Of a stretch of DNA of 64,000 bases, positions 1 to 8,607 are shown piece by piece; within the stretch, counting starts at the first letter, position 1, and each line of letters starts with the position of its first letter. The position numbers and the translations under genes are program-made. This DNA comes from Candidatus Formimonas warabiya. GTDB lineage: Bacteria > Bacillota > Dehalobacteriia > Dehalobacteriales > Dehalobacteriaceae. Location: NCBI RefSeq assembly GCF_002777255.1, contig NZ_CP017634.1, positions 3,546,903 through 3,610,902 of the forward strand. Direction: 5' to 3'. Under the pieces are notes generated by a model, which did no database searches, was not told the DNA's origin, and worked only from the letters and a program-made list of their open reading frames with translations.

Positions 1-1346
1 TTGCGCTTTCCCTGATGGACCAGGGCTACAGGGCTAATATTTTTACCGGGGCGGAAATCGAGGCCATCCAGATACAGGTTTTGCAGCTGTTAAAGGAGTA
101 TATCCTGAAGTATACACACTATGACAGCAGTTCTGTAAAGGAAGAAACCGCCCAGTCTATCCTGCAGTCAATCTTTTATTGTATCAATTCCTATCTGATG
201 GGCTTGGAAAATCATGAGCAGAGCATACGTATTTTAAAAACTACCGGTATTAAAGAGATCCACAGGAGAGGGCTCGAACTGACAAAAAACCAGGTGTGTC
301 AAGCCAGGGACATTTATCAAGAGGTAAAAAGCACCAAGCTGGAAGTTTCCCTTACTGCCTATGAGGACACGATCAATGAAGGAATTCAGTCCTTTTTTCA
401 AAATTATGACGTTTATTTTGACGCCCACAACACGGTGGCAAATATTGATTATCCCCTGCTCTGTGATGATATGAGCCGGACCGGTATTTCCTATATCAAA
501 AATTATCTGGAAAAACTGAAGATGGAAAACGAACTGTGCAGACACTTCTCGCCAGAGGAAATCAACTTGCTTTTAAAAGGCTATGGCCAGCAGTATGGCT
601 TTGAGTGCACAGAAATGTTGATTAATATTTCCGAGTTAATTCTGAAAAACGCTTTGTTTTCTGTTCTGCTGGGCAAAAGGGCAATTGAGCTCACCCTCTC
701 TTGGGGGGAATGCGATCTGATCGGAAAAACTTTGCAGAACCTCACCAAGCAGCAGTGTTGGGAAAGGGTACAAAATGCCTTGGATAACATGCTTAGGGAA
801 TTACAGGATATCAGCCCTTCATTAAAGACATACCTCCGGGAGTTTCTCTGGGCATTCTTTCCCGCGCTGTATCATGCCATAGAGCAGAATACCCTTCCTT
901 CTTTATTGGTGGTTTCGCAAAGGATGGATCCGCCGCCGGTGCTCCTTTATGAAGCGGGAGAAAAACTAAGTGACGAGCAATTGCGTGCCGTTATTGATGA
1001 ACTGCAGCACTGCGGAGACGGCCCGGCAAAGGCCTCCCTGATCATGTCCAAAGTCCGTAGCCTGGAGGATTTGATGGAGATTTTAGGGGCAGATTGCCTT
1101 TTCGGCAATGAATATGCCGCTGTTTTTGATCTGCTGGGTGATTACGAAATGGCGATCCTGGTGGCAAAATTTTTTGAAGATACAACCTTTACCGGCACCC
1201 GTGACCTGTTTGTGGATGAGTGGCACAGGACGGCAAATGAAACGCAGTGGTTGACCCATTTTGTGCATTATCTCACCAAAGGGGCCAGTGATCGGCAGCA
1301 AAAAATTATCGATTTGGCAAAAAGTTTGGCAAACAGCACCGGTTAA
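1..1346 (+). CDS. DUF6179-like protein, 5' end cut by window edge
   Basis: The reading frame is open from the first bases of the window. The first ATG is at 15, but the codons before it (giving A-L-S-L) are also open and no ribosome binding site is visible, so the true start is probably outside. About 443 residues are visible, mostly alpha-helical, without signal peptide, membrane segment or recognisable catalytic motif. From memory the sequence resembles the DUF6179 family of Clostridia, whose function is unknown; I could not check this by search. It converges on the C_GCAxxG_C_C gene, with only 11 bases between the two stop codons. Confidence 0.6.
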   Translation, partial: ALSLMDQGYRANIFTGAEIEAIQIQVLQLLKEYILKYTHYDSSSVKEETAQSILQSIFYCINSYLMGLENHEQSIRILKTTGIKEIHRRGLELTKNQVCQARDIYQEVKSTKLEVSLTAYEDTINEGIQSFFQNYDVYFDAHNTVANIDYPLLCDDMSRTGISYIKNYLEKLKMENELCRHFSPEEINLLLKGYGQQYGFECTEMLINISELILKNALFSVLLGKRAIELTLSWGECDLIGKTLQNLTKQQCWERVQNALDNMLRELQDISPSLKTYLREFLWAFFPALYHAIEQNTLPSLLVVSQRMDPPPVLLYEAGEKLSDEQLRAVIDELQHCGDGPAKASLIMSKVRSLEDLMEILGADCLFGNEYAAVFDLLGDYEMAILVAKFFEDTTFTGTRDLFVDEWHRTANETQWLTHFVHYLTKGASDRQQKIIDLAKSLANSTG

Positions 1347-1357
1347 TCCCGGGCTGC

Positions 1358-1798
1358 TCAGAATGATCCCTTGCTTTTACTTTTCCCGTCCCGGATCACC
1401 TGGTCCCAAGCCTCCACCAGCATCTCCGCCGTCGTCCCGGTTAATTGCTTGCAGCCTTTGTTGAAAAATCTTTGGGGCAATGTTCTTTGCCTCCGCAGTT
1501 CTCTGCAGCAGGAAGAGCCAAACCGGTCGACAAACTGTTTATACAGGTCGGGAACCAATTGGTTCCCTTTGGGATGGGGAAACCGGCTGGACAGAATTCC
1601 CGAGACCATCACCAGGCCAACGAGAGCTCCGCAGGAACATCCGCTTCCCATGCCATGTCTAAAATACTTTGCCGCCGCCAGGGTCTCTTGGGGTAAACGA
1701 AGGTCCCAGATCTGGTCCGCCGCCATTAAGACCGCTTCACAACAGTTACGGCCCTGATGCATGGCTTCTTTACTGATTTCCGAAGCTTTCTGTGCCAA
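1358..1798 (-). CDS. C_GCAxxG_C_C family redox-type protein
   Basis: About 146 residues. The family signature is visible: an N-terminal N-C-C-E-A-V-L segment, then G-M-G-S-G-C-S-C-G-A-L-V-G, and later C-C and C residues (S-S-C-C-R-E-L, N-K-G-C-K). Members are small cysteine-rich proteins thought to bind a metal or act in redox reactions, often next to membrane proteins; the exact role is unknown. The open frame runs up to 1969, but the extra 57 residues are a shadow of the upstream gene. I chose the TTG at 1798 because AAGGAGG lies 12 bases before it; a CTG at 1801 has better spacing. It overlaps the 3' end of the flippase-like gene by 29 bases and is the last gene of that leftward operon. 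Confidence 0.7.
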   Translation of the reverse strand: MAQKASEISKEAMHQGRNCCEAVLMAADQIWDLRLPQETLAAAKYFRHGMGSGCSCGALVGLVMVSGILSSRFPHPKGNQLVPDLYKQFVDRFGSSCCRELRRQRTLPQRFFNKGCKQLTGTTAEMLVEAWDQVIRDGKSKSKGSF

Positions 1799-2738
1799 CA
1801 GGCAACTCTCCCTCCTTCTTTTTGATGCCGATCCAAAGCATACCACCCCATAAGCTGCACAAGCTGACCAAAAAGGCATAGAGCACCGACGCCGTAAAAG
1901 CAGCAGCAGGCTGCACCCCAAACGGAGCGAGAAGCGTAATATAGGCACCTTCCCGGATGCCGTAACCATTAATCCCTACCGGCACCATGGAAATGGCGGC
2001 AGCAGCGGGAACCACCAGCATGGCCTCGAGAAAACTAACCCCGGTTAAACCCAACCCCTGAAAAATAAAATAATTGACCGCCACATTGGCCAGTTGAAAC
2101 AAAGCAGACCAGAGTACTACTTTCCCTATCACTCCGGGCTGCTCTTTCAGCCTGCCTCCATGGCTGATAAACCGGCTCAGGAAAACAGCCCCTTTTCCCT
2201 GTTTTCCTTTTAAAAAGCCGGGCACCTTACCCCAGATTAATAACCACACCCCGACCAGGCTTCCTAGTAAAAGCAGAACAAATAATCCCTTCAGGTTCTT
2301 CAAGGATGTACCGGTTAGAATCAAGGCCGGCAAACCAATGCAAGCGATCCCCAAGGTGGCCAACACTCTTTCCGCCACGACGGAAACGCTAACCCCGGCC
2401 ATATCCCCGGTTTTTTTACCGACTAAAAAAATACGCATGCCGTCTCCGCCAATACTGGAGGGCAGAAAGTTGTTGAAAAAAAGCGCCACCCAATAGGCCT
2501 GCCAGAGATCCTTCCAAGAGGCGGGAATCCTTTGGGCATGAATCAATAAACCCCATTTCACAACACTAATGATCATGGCCACAATAATGGAAAAAACGGC
2601 CCAAATCAGGGCAAAGGGCTTGATCTGATGCAAGCAATGGCAAATTTGGGGCCATTCCACCGAGCATAAAAGCCAGCCAAGCAAGAGGATGGAAACGAGG
2701 ATTTTCAGCCCTAATTTAATCTTACCCTTTTGATTCAT
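1770..2738 (-). CDS. Lysylphosphatidylglycerol synthase/flippase-like membrane protein (UPF0104)
   Basis: A 322-residue integral membrane protein with about eight hydrophobic segments. It carries features of the LPG_synthase_TM (DUF2156-less, UPF0104) family: F-F-N-N-F-L-P-S-S-I-G-G-D-G near residue 95 and V-P-V-G-I-N-G-Y-G-I-R-E-G near 255. Standalone members are putative lipid flippases or glycolipid-related proteins. There is no C-terminal aminoacyl-transferase domain, so it is not a full MprF. The start is ATG 2738, preceded by AAGGATGG; the longer frame from 2765 lacks a site. It follows TVP38 and precedes the C_GCAxxG_C_C gene, and the whole set looks like a lipid or membrane operon. 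The substrate cannot be told. Confidence 0.75.
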   Translation of the reverse strand: MNQKGKIKLGLKILVSILLLGWLLCSVEWPQICHCLHQIKPFALIWAVFSIIVAMIISVVKWGLLIHAQRIPASWKDLWQAYWVALFFNNFLPSSIGGDGMRIFLVGKKTGDMAGVSVSVVAERVLATLGIACIGLPALILTGTSLKNLKGLFVLLLLGSLVGVWLLIWGKVPGFLKGKQGKGAVFLSRFISHGGRLKEQPGVIGKVVLWSALFQLANVAVNYFIFQGLGLTGVSFLEAMLVVPAAAAISMVPVGINGYGIREGAYITLLAPFGVQPAAAFTASVLYAFLVSLCSLWGGMLWIGIKKKEGELPVGTESFGNQ

Positions 2739-2784
2739 AATATGTCCATCCTTTTTATCAGGCATAAAATCGTTTCCCTGTACC

Positions 2785-3498
2785 CTAGCGGGTGGTCGTT
2801 TTTTCGCCTAGATTCAGGTCTTTGTTCTTGTCGGTCCAGATCTTTTTAATCAGAAAACCAAGGACGGTTAAGGAAAACAGCAGCAGCAGGCCAAAAACAA
2901 ACTTTTTCGCGCCCCCTACCAGCATTCCGCCCACATAGGAGTAAACTATAGTGGCGGGAAGCTGCCCCAGTCCGGTGGCCCAGAAGAAGGGCCAAAAGCC
3001 CATGGAGGTAAGTCCAGCAGCATAGCTGACAATATCAAAGGATATAAAGGGGAGGAGCCGGGCAATCAGAATGGCATATTTGCCATATTTCTTAAAGAAA
3101 GCATCGATGTTCTCCAGAGCAAATCTGCCGGTTAGTTTCTCCACCACTTCCCGCCCATAAAACCGGGCGATAAAGAAACATACTGCTGCTCCGGCCATGG
3201 CGCTGGACCAGGAAAGAATGGCCCCCTTCACCCAGCCGAAAAGGCCCGCATTGGCAAAGGTCAGCAAAAAAGCAGGAAGAGGGGCCAAAACGGATTGAAA
3301 CACCATTAAGAGAAAAGAAACAATGGGCGCCCACCACCCGAAGGAAAGAATATAGGCTTTGACCGCATCCACATCCAAGGTAGAAAATAGCACCAAAATG
3401 TCTTGTATCTTCTCCCGGCAGGGGGGGACAAGAAAGGCAATAGCCAATACCATAATAAACACAGCCAGCTTGAAACCTGTTTTTTTCTTTAAACCCAT
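2785..3498 (-). CDS. TVP38/TMEM64 (DedA/SNARE-associated) family membrane protein
   Basis: About 237 residues with an N-terminal hydrophobic segment and four to five more. The family core is visible: F-Q-S-V-L-A-P-L-P-A-F-L-L-T-F-A-N-A followed by G-W-V-K-G-A, then F-I-A-R-F-Y-G and R-L-L-P-F-I-S-F-D. Related DedA/VTT-domain proteins are lipid scramblases or flippases. The frame can be extended to 3558, but that extension is encoded by a repeat element (see 3541-3620). GGAGGAG lies just before GTG 3501 and ATG 3498, so the start is one of these. The stop is UAG at 2785-2787; in an organism that decodes UAG as pyrrolysine this stop could leak slightly. Confidence 0.8.
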   Translation of the reverse strand: MGLKKKTGFKLAVFIMVLAIAFLVPPCREKIQDILVLFSTLDVDAVKAYILSFGWWAPIVSFLLMVFQSVLAPLPAFLLTFANAGLFGWVKGAILSWSSAMAGAAVCFFIARFYGREVVEKLTGRFALENIDAFFKKYGKYAILIARLLPFISFDIVSYAAGLTSMGFWPFFWATGLGQLPATIVYSYVGGMLVGGAKKFVFGLLLLFSLTVLGFLIKKIWTDKNKDLNLGEKTTTR

Positions 3499-3540
3499 CA
3501 CGGACACACACTCCTCCATTTTTGCTCTGTCATCGCCAAA

Positions 3541-3620
3541 TTGAAGCAAGTTCTTCATTCAGATACAGATTCTTTTACTCCATCCGAATGAAGAACGGCA
3601 AACGCCAAGTTAGTCAGGTT
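3541..3620 (-). repeat. Short structured intergenic repeat, copy 1
   Basis: This and 27617-27734 share both ends: TTGAAGCAAGTTCTT on one side and ACGCCAAGTTAGTCAGGTT on the other (+ strand). Between them each copy holds a hairpin whose bases differ but whose pairing is kept. Here GTTCTTCATTC (3550-3560) pairs with GAATGAAGAAC (3586-3596), and a minimal GGC/GCC hairpin follows. The copy lies 7 bases downstream of the phosphatidyltransferase stop codon and reaches into the annotated 5' extension of the TVP38 gene. Confidence 0.7.
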
Positions 3621-3627
3621 GAAATTG

Positions 3628-4218
3628 CTACTCTTCTTTTGTCAACAGCCTCTTTGCCTCCAGCAACCGCTGACCGGCTGTAAAAAGAATCATGCCAAAA
3701 AAGGCCAGGGAGATCACCACCAATTGGCCGGTAAAAACCATCATCAAAGAAAACATGATGAACCCTTCCGTTCGCTCTGCCAACCCCGGCTGGTAATAAA
3801 AAGATTTCATCCCCTTTTTTTCCGTCACTGCCCCCACCGTGAGAAAAACCGTCATGGAAATAATAATGGACACACTTAGGAGCAGCAGGGACCAGGCTGC
3901 CTGGGGAAAGCGGAATGCTAATCCCAGGATTACGCTGATTTCCACCATGCGGTCAAATGTGACATCAAGCACTGTCCCCCAGGGGGAAGGTTTAGTCATT
4001 CTGGCCAGGGCACCATCCACCGCATCCAAAAAGCCGGACACCCAGAGGATGATCACCGCCGCAAGGGGATAACCGCCCCATACCAAGGGGCCGGACAGGA
4101 TGCCGGTCACAAAGGCAATCCAGGTAATTAAATTGGCCGAAAAGCCTTTTTTGAGCAAAAATTTCGCGCTAAACTGGATCACAGGATCAACAAATTTTCT
4201 CCCACGGGTATCAAGCAT
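3628..4218 (-). CDS. CDP-alcohol phosphatidyltransferase family protein
   Basis: A 196-residue polytopic membrane protein. It contains the CDP-alcohol phosphotransferase signature in the second membrane segment region, D-A-V-D-G-A-L-A-R followed by G-T-V-L-D-V-T-F-D, giving the four metal-binding aspartates. The family moves a phosphatidyl group from CDP-diacylglycerol to an alcohol (glycerol phosphate, inositol and others) during phospholipid synthesis; the acceptor is not evident. The start is ATG 4218 with AAGGAGG six bases before it. It overlaps the 3' end of the upstream membrane gene by 8 bases, which implies translational coupling. The stop is UAG. Confidence 0.85.
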   Translation of the reverse strand: MLDTRGRKFVDPVIQFSAKFLLKKGFSANLITWIAFVTGILSGPLVWGGYPLAAVIILWVSGFLDAVDGALARMTKPSPWGTVLDVTFDRMVEISVILGLAFRFPQAAWSLLLLSVSIIISMTVFLTVGAVTEKKGMKSFYYQPGLAERTEGFIMFSLMMVFTGQLVVISLAFFGMILFTAGQRLLEAKRLLTKEE

Positions 4219-4630
4219 AGATATCCTCCTTACGCAGGGATCCATTCCGGCCCGGTTTTCCCGGCAGGAACCAAAGGATGTTCCCGGTCGCCAGCAATAT
4301 CAGAAGCAACCCGTTTGCCTGGGAAAGAGAAAGGAAAGATAAGAAAAAAGCTTCTTTGAGCATAATCGCCGGCATGATGGCGAAGGCAGCCGGGTCGCGA
4401 TAAATCACCAAAAAAACAGCCAAAAAGAGAATTTCGGCACCATAGAAAACAAACCGGTGCACAGGGCGCTTGGGGAAGAATGCCCAGATTACCGCCAGAA
4501 AAGAACAGGCCGGTATCACCAGGGAAATATTTGTGCGCATGGCCAGCCAGATCCACTGATTTAACACCACTGCCATAAAAAACCCCAAAATAAACCCGAA
4601 AAAAAAGCATCGCCCGATCCTATTTCCCAT
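4211..4630 (-). CDS. Small integral membrane protein of unknown function
   Basis: 139 residues, four predicted membrane segments (around residues 8-28, 36-50, 58-78 and 100-120). I do not recognise the family. GAGGGAG lies five bases before the ATG. Its stop codon overlaps the start of the phosphatidyltransferase gene, so the two are co-translated and it probably serves the same membrane-lipid function. The C-terminal tail (residues 122-139) is basic and likely cytoplasmic. Confidence 0.65.
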   Translation of the reverse strand: MGNRIGRCFFFGFILGFFMAVVLNQWIWLAMRTNISLVIPACSFLAVIWAFFPKRPVHRFVFYGAEILFLAVFLVIYRDPAAFAIMPAIMLKEAFFLSFLSLSQANGLLLILLATGNILWFLPGKPGRNGSLRKEDIYA

Positions 4631-4752
4631 GATGTCTCCCTCTCTCCTGTTGGCTCCCCAGCAACCTGCTCCGCCAAAAAACTCTTCTTGGCATAAACAA
4701 TGATCATAAAGATAAGGGCAATACCTCCCAAAAGATAATGCCCTACGTACAA
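4561..4752 (-). CDS. Possible 63-residue membrane peptide
   Basis: Open frame from a TTG at 4752. Residues 1-25 form a hydrophobic segment followed by K-K-S, which looks like a single-span peptide, but the last third overlaps the start of the 139-residue membrane gene in another frame and no strong ribosome binding site is visible. It may be a short real first gene of the operon or the remains of one. Confidence 0.3.
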   Translation of the reverse strand: MYVGHYLLGGIALIFMIIVYAKKSFLAEQVAGEPTGERETSWEIGSGDAFFSGLFWGFLWQWC

Positions 4753-4816
4753 TTCAGCGCAACTTGTCAGATCCAGCCCGTGTATCTCTGGATTCTAGTC
4801 CGGTGTAGAATCGACC

Positions 4817-5533
4817 CTATTTCTTTAATGCCATTTTGACTGCCACAAATGTGCCGTCTGCCGGCAAGACGTCTTTATTTCCCATGAACTCTACATCTTT
4901 ACGGCTTTCTACGGCCCCAAAGGTATAAGCGGCATTACTGGTGATCCCCACCGGGCAGCTGTCAAGACAAATCAGGCAACCTGTCTTTTTATCCTGGGCA
5001 TTCTTCAGGTTTCCGCCAAATCTGATATCAAAGGGCGTCCCGTTGCTGTCCGTAATGGCTTCATCAAGAGTGACTTCTTTTTCCGCACCTGTCCAGGTCA
5101 CCGTAACATCAAACCCATCGCCTTGAACATTTGTAGTCTCCATATTTTCCATGGTCATGTTCTCTCCCGCTGTGGCCCCGATTTCCACCAAGGCATGATA
5201 AAATGCTTCCGGATCTGCGAATGCCCGGAAAACGGATTTCTCCCCATTTCCCCCTTCGGCAAAAACAGCCCCATGACGGGTTGGCTCGTAAAAATATTTC
5301 CCGTTTACCTGAGCCAGGAAGGTCACGGTCCCTTCCTCCTTATTTACCTCCAGCGGATTCTCTTTCGTCAGGTTCCCTACCGCATCCGCCGGCGGTGCAG
5401 TCTGTTGATCGGACCCCTCTACATTTTGTTGTTCCCCTGTCTGCTGTCCTTCCGTCTGGTTGCCGCATCCCGCACTGATGATCACAAATAAGGCCAATAC
5501 CGCTACAAATATCAGTTTAAAATATTTTTTCAT
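4817..5533 (-). CDS. YdjY-like lipoprotein
   Basis: 238 residues. An N-terminal signal ends in the lipobox I-S-A-G-C (Cys23), then a Gln-rich linker (residues 25-47) and a folded domain. The domain shows T-F-L-A-Q-V-N-G-K-Y, T-R-H-G-A-V and, near residue 185, a C-L-I-C-L-D-S-C-P cysteine cluster. This fits the YdjY-domain lipoproteins of Clostridia, sometimes annotated as ferredoxin-like; the ligand is unknown. It is exported and lipid-anchored on the outer face of the membrane. AAGGGGAG precedes the ATG. A TATAAT box with an 18-base spaced TTAGAA is present upstream (see 5569-5598). A weak 7-bp hairpin at 4791-4812 follows the gene. Confidence 0.65.
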   Translation of the reverse strand: MKKYFKLIFVAVLALFVIISAGCGNQTEGQQTGEQQNVEGSDQQTAPPADAVGNLTKENPLEVNKEEGTVTFLAQVNGKYFYEPTRHGAVFAEGGNGEKSVFRAFADPEAFYHALVEIGATAGENMTMENMETTNVQGDGFDVTVTWTGAEKEVTLDEAITDSNGTPFDIRFGGNLKNAQDKKTGCLICLDSCPVGITSNAAYTFGAVESRKDVEFMGNKDVLPADGTFVAVKMALKK

Positions 5534-5568
5534 TTTCCAAACTCCCCTTTCGCTTTAACTTCTTTTCC

Positions 5569-5598
5569 ATTATAAAAGGATCAGACAGGTTTTTCTAA
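5569..5598 (-). promoter_or_regulatory. Putative housekeeping promoter of the YdjY-like lipoprotein gene
   Basis: On the minus strand TATAAT (5569-5574) lies 18 bases from TTAGAA (5593-5598). It sits 36 bases before the start codon. Confidence 0.45.
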
Positions 5599-5724
5599 TT
5601 GCTTATTTTTATTGGCTTTTATGGTATCATAAAACTTTTTTATTATGTCTTTTCTTTCTTTGATTGTCTATTCATTTATATTATGATCAATACAGATGAT
5701 GCACCGATCTGGAGGGATTTTTTT

Positions 5725-6291
5725 ATGCAAAATAAACACAGACTTAAATGGTTCATAGCAGCCGGGGTTATTATTGTCTTCATCGCCCTTACCGGCTTTT
5801 ACTTTTTAAAGCCGGCTTCCGTAAAACAGGCCTCCTTCCATATCAACCTGCCTGCGAACGAAGTAAGAACCTTAATGATCGATATCTCTAAAACTACTTT
5901 TTTGGACAGATCTGTGGTGAGAAAAGTGACCTTAAGCGGACAAGAAACCGGGGCAATCATCAATCAGGCAAACCGTCCTTTAAGGTTAAAGATCAGCACC
6001 TCCGGCTTTCCCGCTCCGGTGCGCATCACGACTCCCCATTCTTCTTTTGATGCCGCCAGTGGCATCATCAAGGATCCCCTGTTGCCCTCCCAAGGGCTGA
6101 TGCTGGATCTGGAAACGGAAATACCGCCAGAACAAATCAACAAAGCCCAAATTTGTACCGGGTATATTCATTTGACTGACCAGGAAAAGGGGAAAGAATT
6201 GGGGGCCGTCCGGGTGATCATTTATAATTCCTACTTGACGAACAAGTATGGTCACTTGATTTCCTCCCAAAGACCTAGTTGTTGTGAATAG
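5725..6291 (+). CDS. Membrane-anchored extracytoplasmic protein, unknown
   Basis: 188 residues from ATG 5725, chosen because GGAGGG lies eight bases before it; the open frame starts at 5599 but has no binding site there. A single membrane anchor (about residues 10-30, between basic residues and a short K-P) is followed by an extracytoplasmic domain of about 155 residues rich in beta-prone stretches. There is no lipobox and no family I recognise. It is divergent from the YdjY-like lipoprotein, with about 190 AT-rich bases between them. Confidence 0.65.
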   Translation: MQNKHRLKWFIAAGVIIVFIALTGFYFLKPASVKQASFHINLPANEVRTLMIDISKTTFLDRSVVRKVTLSGQETGAIINQANRPLRLKISTSGFPAPVRITTPHSSFDAASGIIKDPLLPSQGLMLDLETEIPPEQINKAQICTGYIHLTDQEKGKELGAVRVIIYNSYLTNKYGHLISSQRPSCCE

Positions 6292-6331
6292 GCCTTCCCG
6301 GCCCAGATTCAGGACATAGAAAACAAATCAA

Positions 6332-6376
6332 AAGGACAGGCACCTTGATGGATCCTTCATCAGGGTACCTGTCCTG
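6332..6376. terminator. Long inverted repeat, REP-like or bidirectional terminator
   Basis: AGGACAGG-ACC-TGATG arms (6333-6350 and 6357-6375) pair with only two mismatches around a six-base loop. It stands between convergent genes and is followed on the + strand by a T-rich run (6386-6400). The GGACAGG core resembles the other repeats at 7973 and 18721. Confidence 0.6.
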
Positions 6377-6500
6377 AAAAGACCTTTTTCTTCATTTTAA
6401 ATATGTAATCAGGCGATTTATGCCACACAAGAATTCCATGTTAAGCCCTACTTGCAAAATCTTTCATGCCTTGCCGGGGTTGTCCGATCAGATCAACATC

Positions 6501-7655
6501 TTACATGCTTTTCGCTTTCTCGTTCAGTTTTTGAGCAAGAGTTGACATTGTTTCCACACTGGCGGTTATTTCTTCCGATGCTGCCGCCTGCTCCTGGGTG
6601 GAGGCAAGAATGGTTTCACTGCCTTTCACCGTGGTCTCAACCTTCGATTTGATATCTTTCGTCAGGCTCCGGATTTTCACTACCGTATCTTTCGATTGAT
6701 CGGATAATTTTCGGATTTCTTCCGCCACCACGCTGAAGCCGGCACCTGCTTGTCCGGCCCGGGCCGCTTCGATTGCCGCATTAAGGCCCAGCATTTTTGT
6801 TTGGTCTGCTACTTGCTTGATGAAATCCAAGACACTGTCAATTTCATCGGAGAGCCTGTCCATTTCCTGAATATCAGTATGAAGCGCCGATTCATTAACG
6901 TTTATCTGGGAGGCAGAACCGGCTAATTGCTCAACGGCGGCAGAAATCTGCTCCATTCCTTCACTTAGTTTATCAGCCATCTCATGCAAATCAGAGGATA
7001 ACTGTTTCGGCAGGGCAAGGCCGAATGTCCCCACTACCGTAGTTTTATCATCTTCGTCAAAAACAGGATAGGTCATAACCAAAGCGGGTACCCCGTAAAC
7101 ACTGGCATCCGTTTCCTTTTGAATCGGTTTACCGGTTCGAATCACCTCGGCACTGGAGCCGCTTCCCTTTAATACTTTTCCGGGCTGAAGCCTCGGTATA
7201 TCAAATTTTTCAGACCCTTGACGATGGGTAAATGTCTCTAAATCAGTAAAATACAAAAAAGCTCCTTCCGGGAACATCTCCGCAATCAGGGGGGCAAAAT
7301 CCGGAAAAGCACGGGCAACAGGATGGGTGCGGGGAATCAGGATACTTAGAGCCCCCATAATTTCTGCTTTATCATTTACAAAGGGGATCGATTTTTCAGT
7401 GATCCGCGTTCCGTAAATCGTGCGGGGAACATTTTCCATCAACTCTTTTTGTTGTGCGATCGCTTTGCAGGCTACACTTTGATCGCTGACTTGGCTGCCT
7501 ACCTGTAGTGTGGACAGGTCAAACTGTTGGGATGCTAATTTCCACGTAATTTGGTCACCTTCGACGATTGTGAAAACAACCCCCCCGGGAACGAGGTCAG
7601 CAATAAAAGCGGCAAATTGTTTAAAACTCTCCAGCTGTGTGATATGCACCATCAT
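6501..7655 (-). CDS. Soluble methyl-accepting chemotaxis-type signal transducer
   Basis: 384 residues, no membrane segment, so a cytoplasmic sensor. Residues 1-225 contain two related sensory halves (each with an M-F-P-E/V-P-G-G, then I-P-R or G-K, then V-I/T-F-G style PAS/sCache-like pattern). Residues 230-384 form a short MCP signalling coiled coil with the conserved hairpin segment containing [12 protein letters not shown] and [10 protein letters not shown]. The signalling domain is shorter than that of standard MCPs, as in many clostridial cytosolic forms. GGAG lies six bases before the ATG pair. It appears monocistronic, with about 450 non-coding bases upstream. Ligand unknown; a link to the neighbouring transport genes is only inferred from position. 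Confidence 0.85.
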   Translation of the reverse strand: MMVHITQLESFKQFAAFIADLVPGGVVFTIVEGDQITWKLASQQFDLSTLQVGSQVSDQSVACKAIAQQKELMENVPRTIYGTRITEKSIPFVNDKAEIMGALSILIPRTHPVARAFPDFAPLIAEMFPEGAFLYFTDLETFTHRQGSEKFDIPRLQPGKVLKGSGSSAEVIRTGKPIQKETDASVYGVPALVMTYPVFDEDDKTTVVGTFGLALPKQLSSDLHEMADKLSEGMEQISAAVEQLAGSASQINVNESALHTDIQEMDRLSDEIDSVLDFIKQVADQTKMLGLNAAIEAARAGQAGAGFSVVAEEIRKLSDQSKDTVVKIRSLTKDIKSKVETTVKGSETILASTQEQAAASEEITASVETMSTLAQKLNEKAKSM

Positions 7656-7972
7656 TACTCACTCCATTTCTTGTTTCGTTTCAGTAAATCTGATCACTGC
7701 AATAATTGCAAGCAAGCCTGCTTACCTTTCCATAAATATAGGGCTGTTCCATGGATTCTTTTTCATAAGCCGCTTTTAACAAATCAACCGTCCTTTCACC
7801 TTTTTCTGAGATCTAAGAATGAAAAAATTTCTTTTTAAGTACATATTTGCATGCTTTTCCACACATATTATAACTCTTTCGACATTTTTTTGCATTAAAT
7901 TATATAAAATTTTTGGAAAAAATAGAAAAGACAGTTAATTTCCCATGTTATGGGAAATCCCTCATGCCACAA

Positions 7973-7997
7973 TGTCAGGGGGACAGGTCCCTTGACA
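7973..7997. repeat. REP-like palindrome, copy A
   Basis: TGTCA-(...)-TGACA flanks a core GGGACAGGTCCC. The 18-mer at 7980-7997 is identical to the one at 18728-18745, more than 10 kb away. Confidence 0.7.
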
Positions 7998-8027
7998 TAA
8001 GGAAGAACCAGCACATTAAAAATGAAT

Positions 8028-8051
8028 CCCAAGGGACAAAGTTCCCTTGGG
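8028..8051 (-). terminator. Hairpin after the AbrB-type permease genes
   Basis: CCCAAGGGA (8028-8036) pairs perfectly with TCCCTTGGG (8043-8051) around a six-base loop; a short T-run follows a few bases later on the minus strand. It is 59 bases past the permease stop codon and also resembles the nearby REP-like sequence. Confidence 0.4.
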
Positions 8052-8109
8052 TTAACGAAAAAGATCGATAGAATTGTTAGACCAGCCGATTACTGCGTTC
8101 GATAATCTT

Positions 8110-8607
8110 TTATAGAAAAACAAAACCAAGCACCTTGATGACAATGGGAATGATGATCAGAACCGTGATTAAGCGAAAAAGGTGAATCGTGGTAATGGGA
8201 ACCGGGTCGGTCTGAAAATCTTCTGCGTTCATGCCGATTTCCGATAGGCCCGCCGGTGTCGAGCTTAAGATCGCCGTCTTCAGATCCCAGCCATAAAGTT
8301 TGTGGAGAATAAGCATGGTCAGAAGGGTAAGGATGCTCATTCCCCCAATGGTCATAATGGCAGGCCAGAGGATGTCGCGAACTTGCCTGATCCCTTCAGC
8401 TGTGATCCCCAGACCCACATAAGCGCCCATAATCATGCGCACTAAACGCCGCACCTTCAGGGGCACCTCCATTTTGTCCTTTTCTCTCACCTGGATGATC
8501 ACCGTACCCAGCATCGCTCCCACCATGGCGCCGGCCGGAATGTTCAGGTAGGTTAACAGCAGGCCCCCGGCAATTGCGCTCAAGATCGTGGCCAATTTAA
8601 TCTTCAT
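8110..8607 (-). CDS. AbrB/AmoA-type permease, C-terminal half (separate gene)
   Basis: 165 residues, about five membrane segments. It contains one repeat of the AbrB duplication domain (Pfam AmoA): an N-terminal N-I-P-A-G-A-M-V-G-A-M-L-G, and later S-S-T-P-A-G-L-S-E-I-G. Family proteins are putative transporters; the old name 'ammonia monooxygenase' is misleading. Normally both halves are in one chain of about 350 residues. Here the halves are in two genes that overlap by 11 bases, so they are likely co-translated and assemble as a heterodimer. They follow the sigma-54 regulator gene and probably share its transcript. Confidence 0.75.
   Translation of the reverse strand: MKIKLATILSAIAGGLLLTYLNIPAGAMVGAMLGTVIIQVREKDKMEVPLKVRRLVRMIMGAYVGLGITAEGIRQVRDILWPAIMTIGGMSILTLLTMLILHKLYGWDLKTAILSSTPAGLSEIGMNAEDFQTDPVPITTIHLFRLITVLIIIPIVIKVLGFVFL

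Larger units (their letters stand above)
7656..8109. other. 454-base gene-free stretch
   Basis: AT-rich bases 7800-7935 probably hold the promoter of the methyl-accepting protein gene. The rest carries a REP-like palindrome (7973-7997) and a hairpin (8028-8051). No coding frame with a ribosome binding site was seen. Confidence 0.6.

Noticed and set aside
1371..1757. Plus-strand frame of 128 codons opposite the C_GCAxxG_C_C gene
   Set aside because: Low-complexity composition, no ribosome binding site, and the minus strand carries a recognisable family motif.
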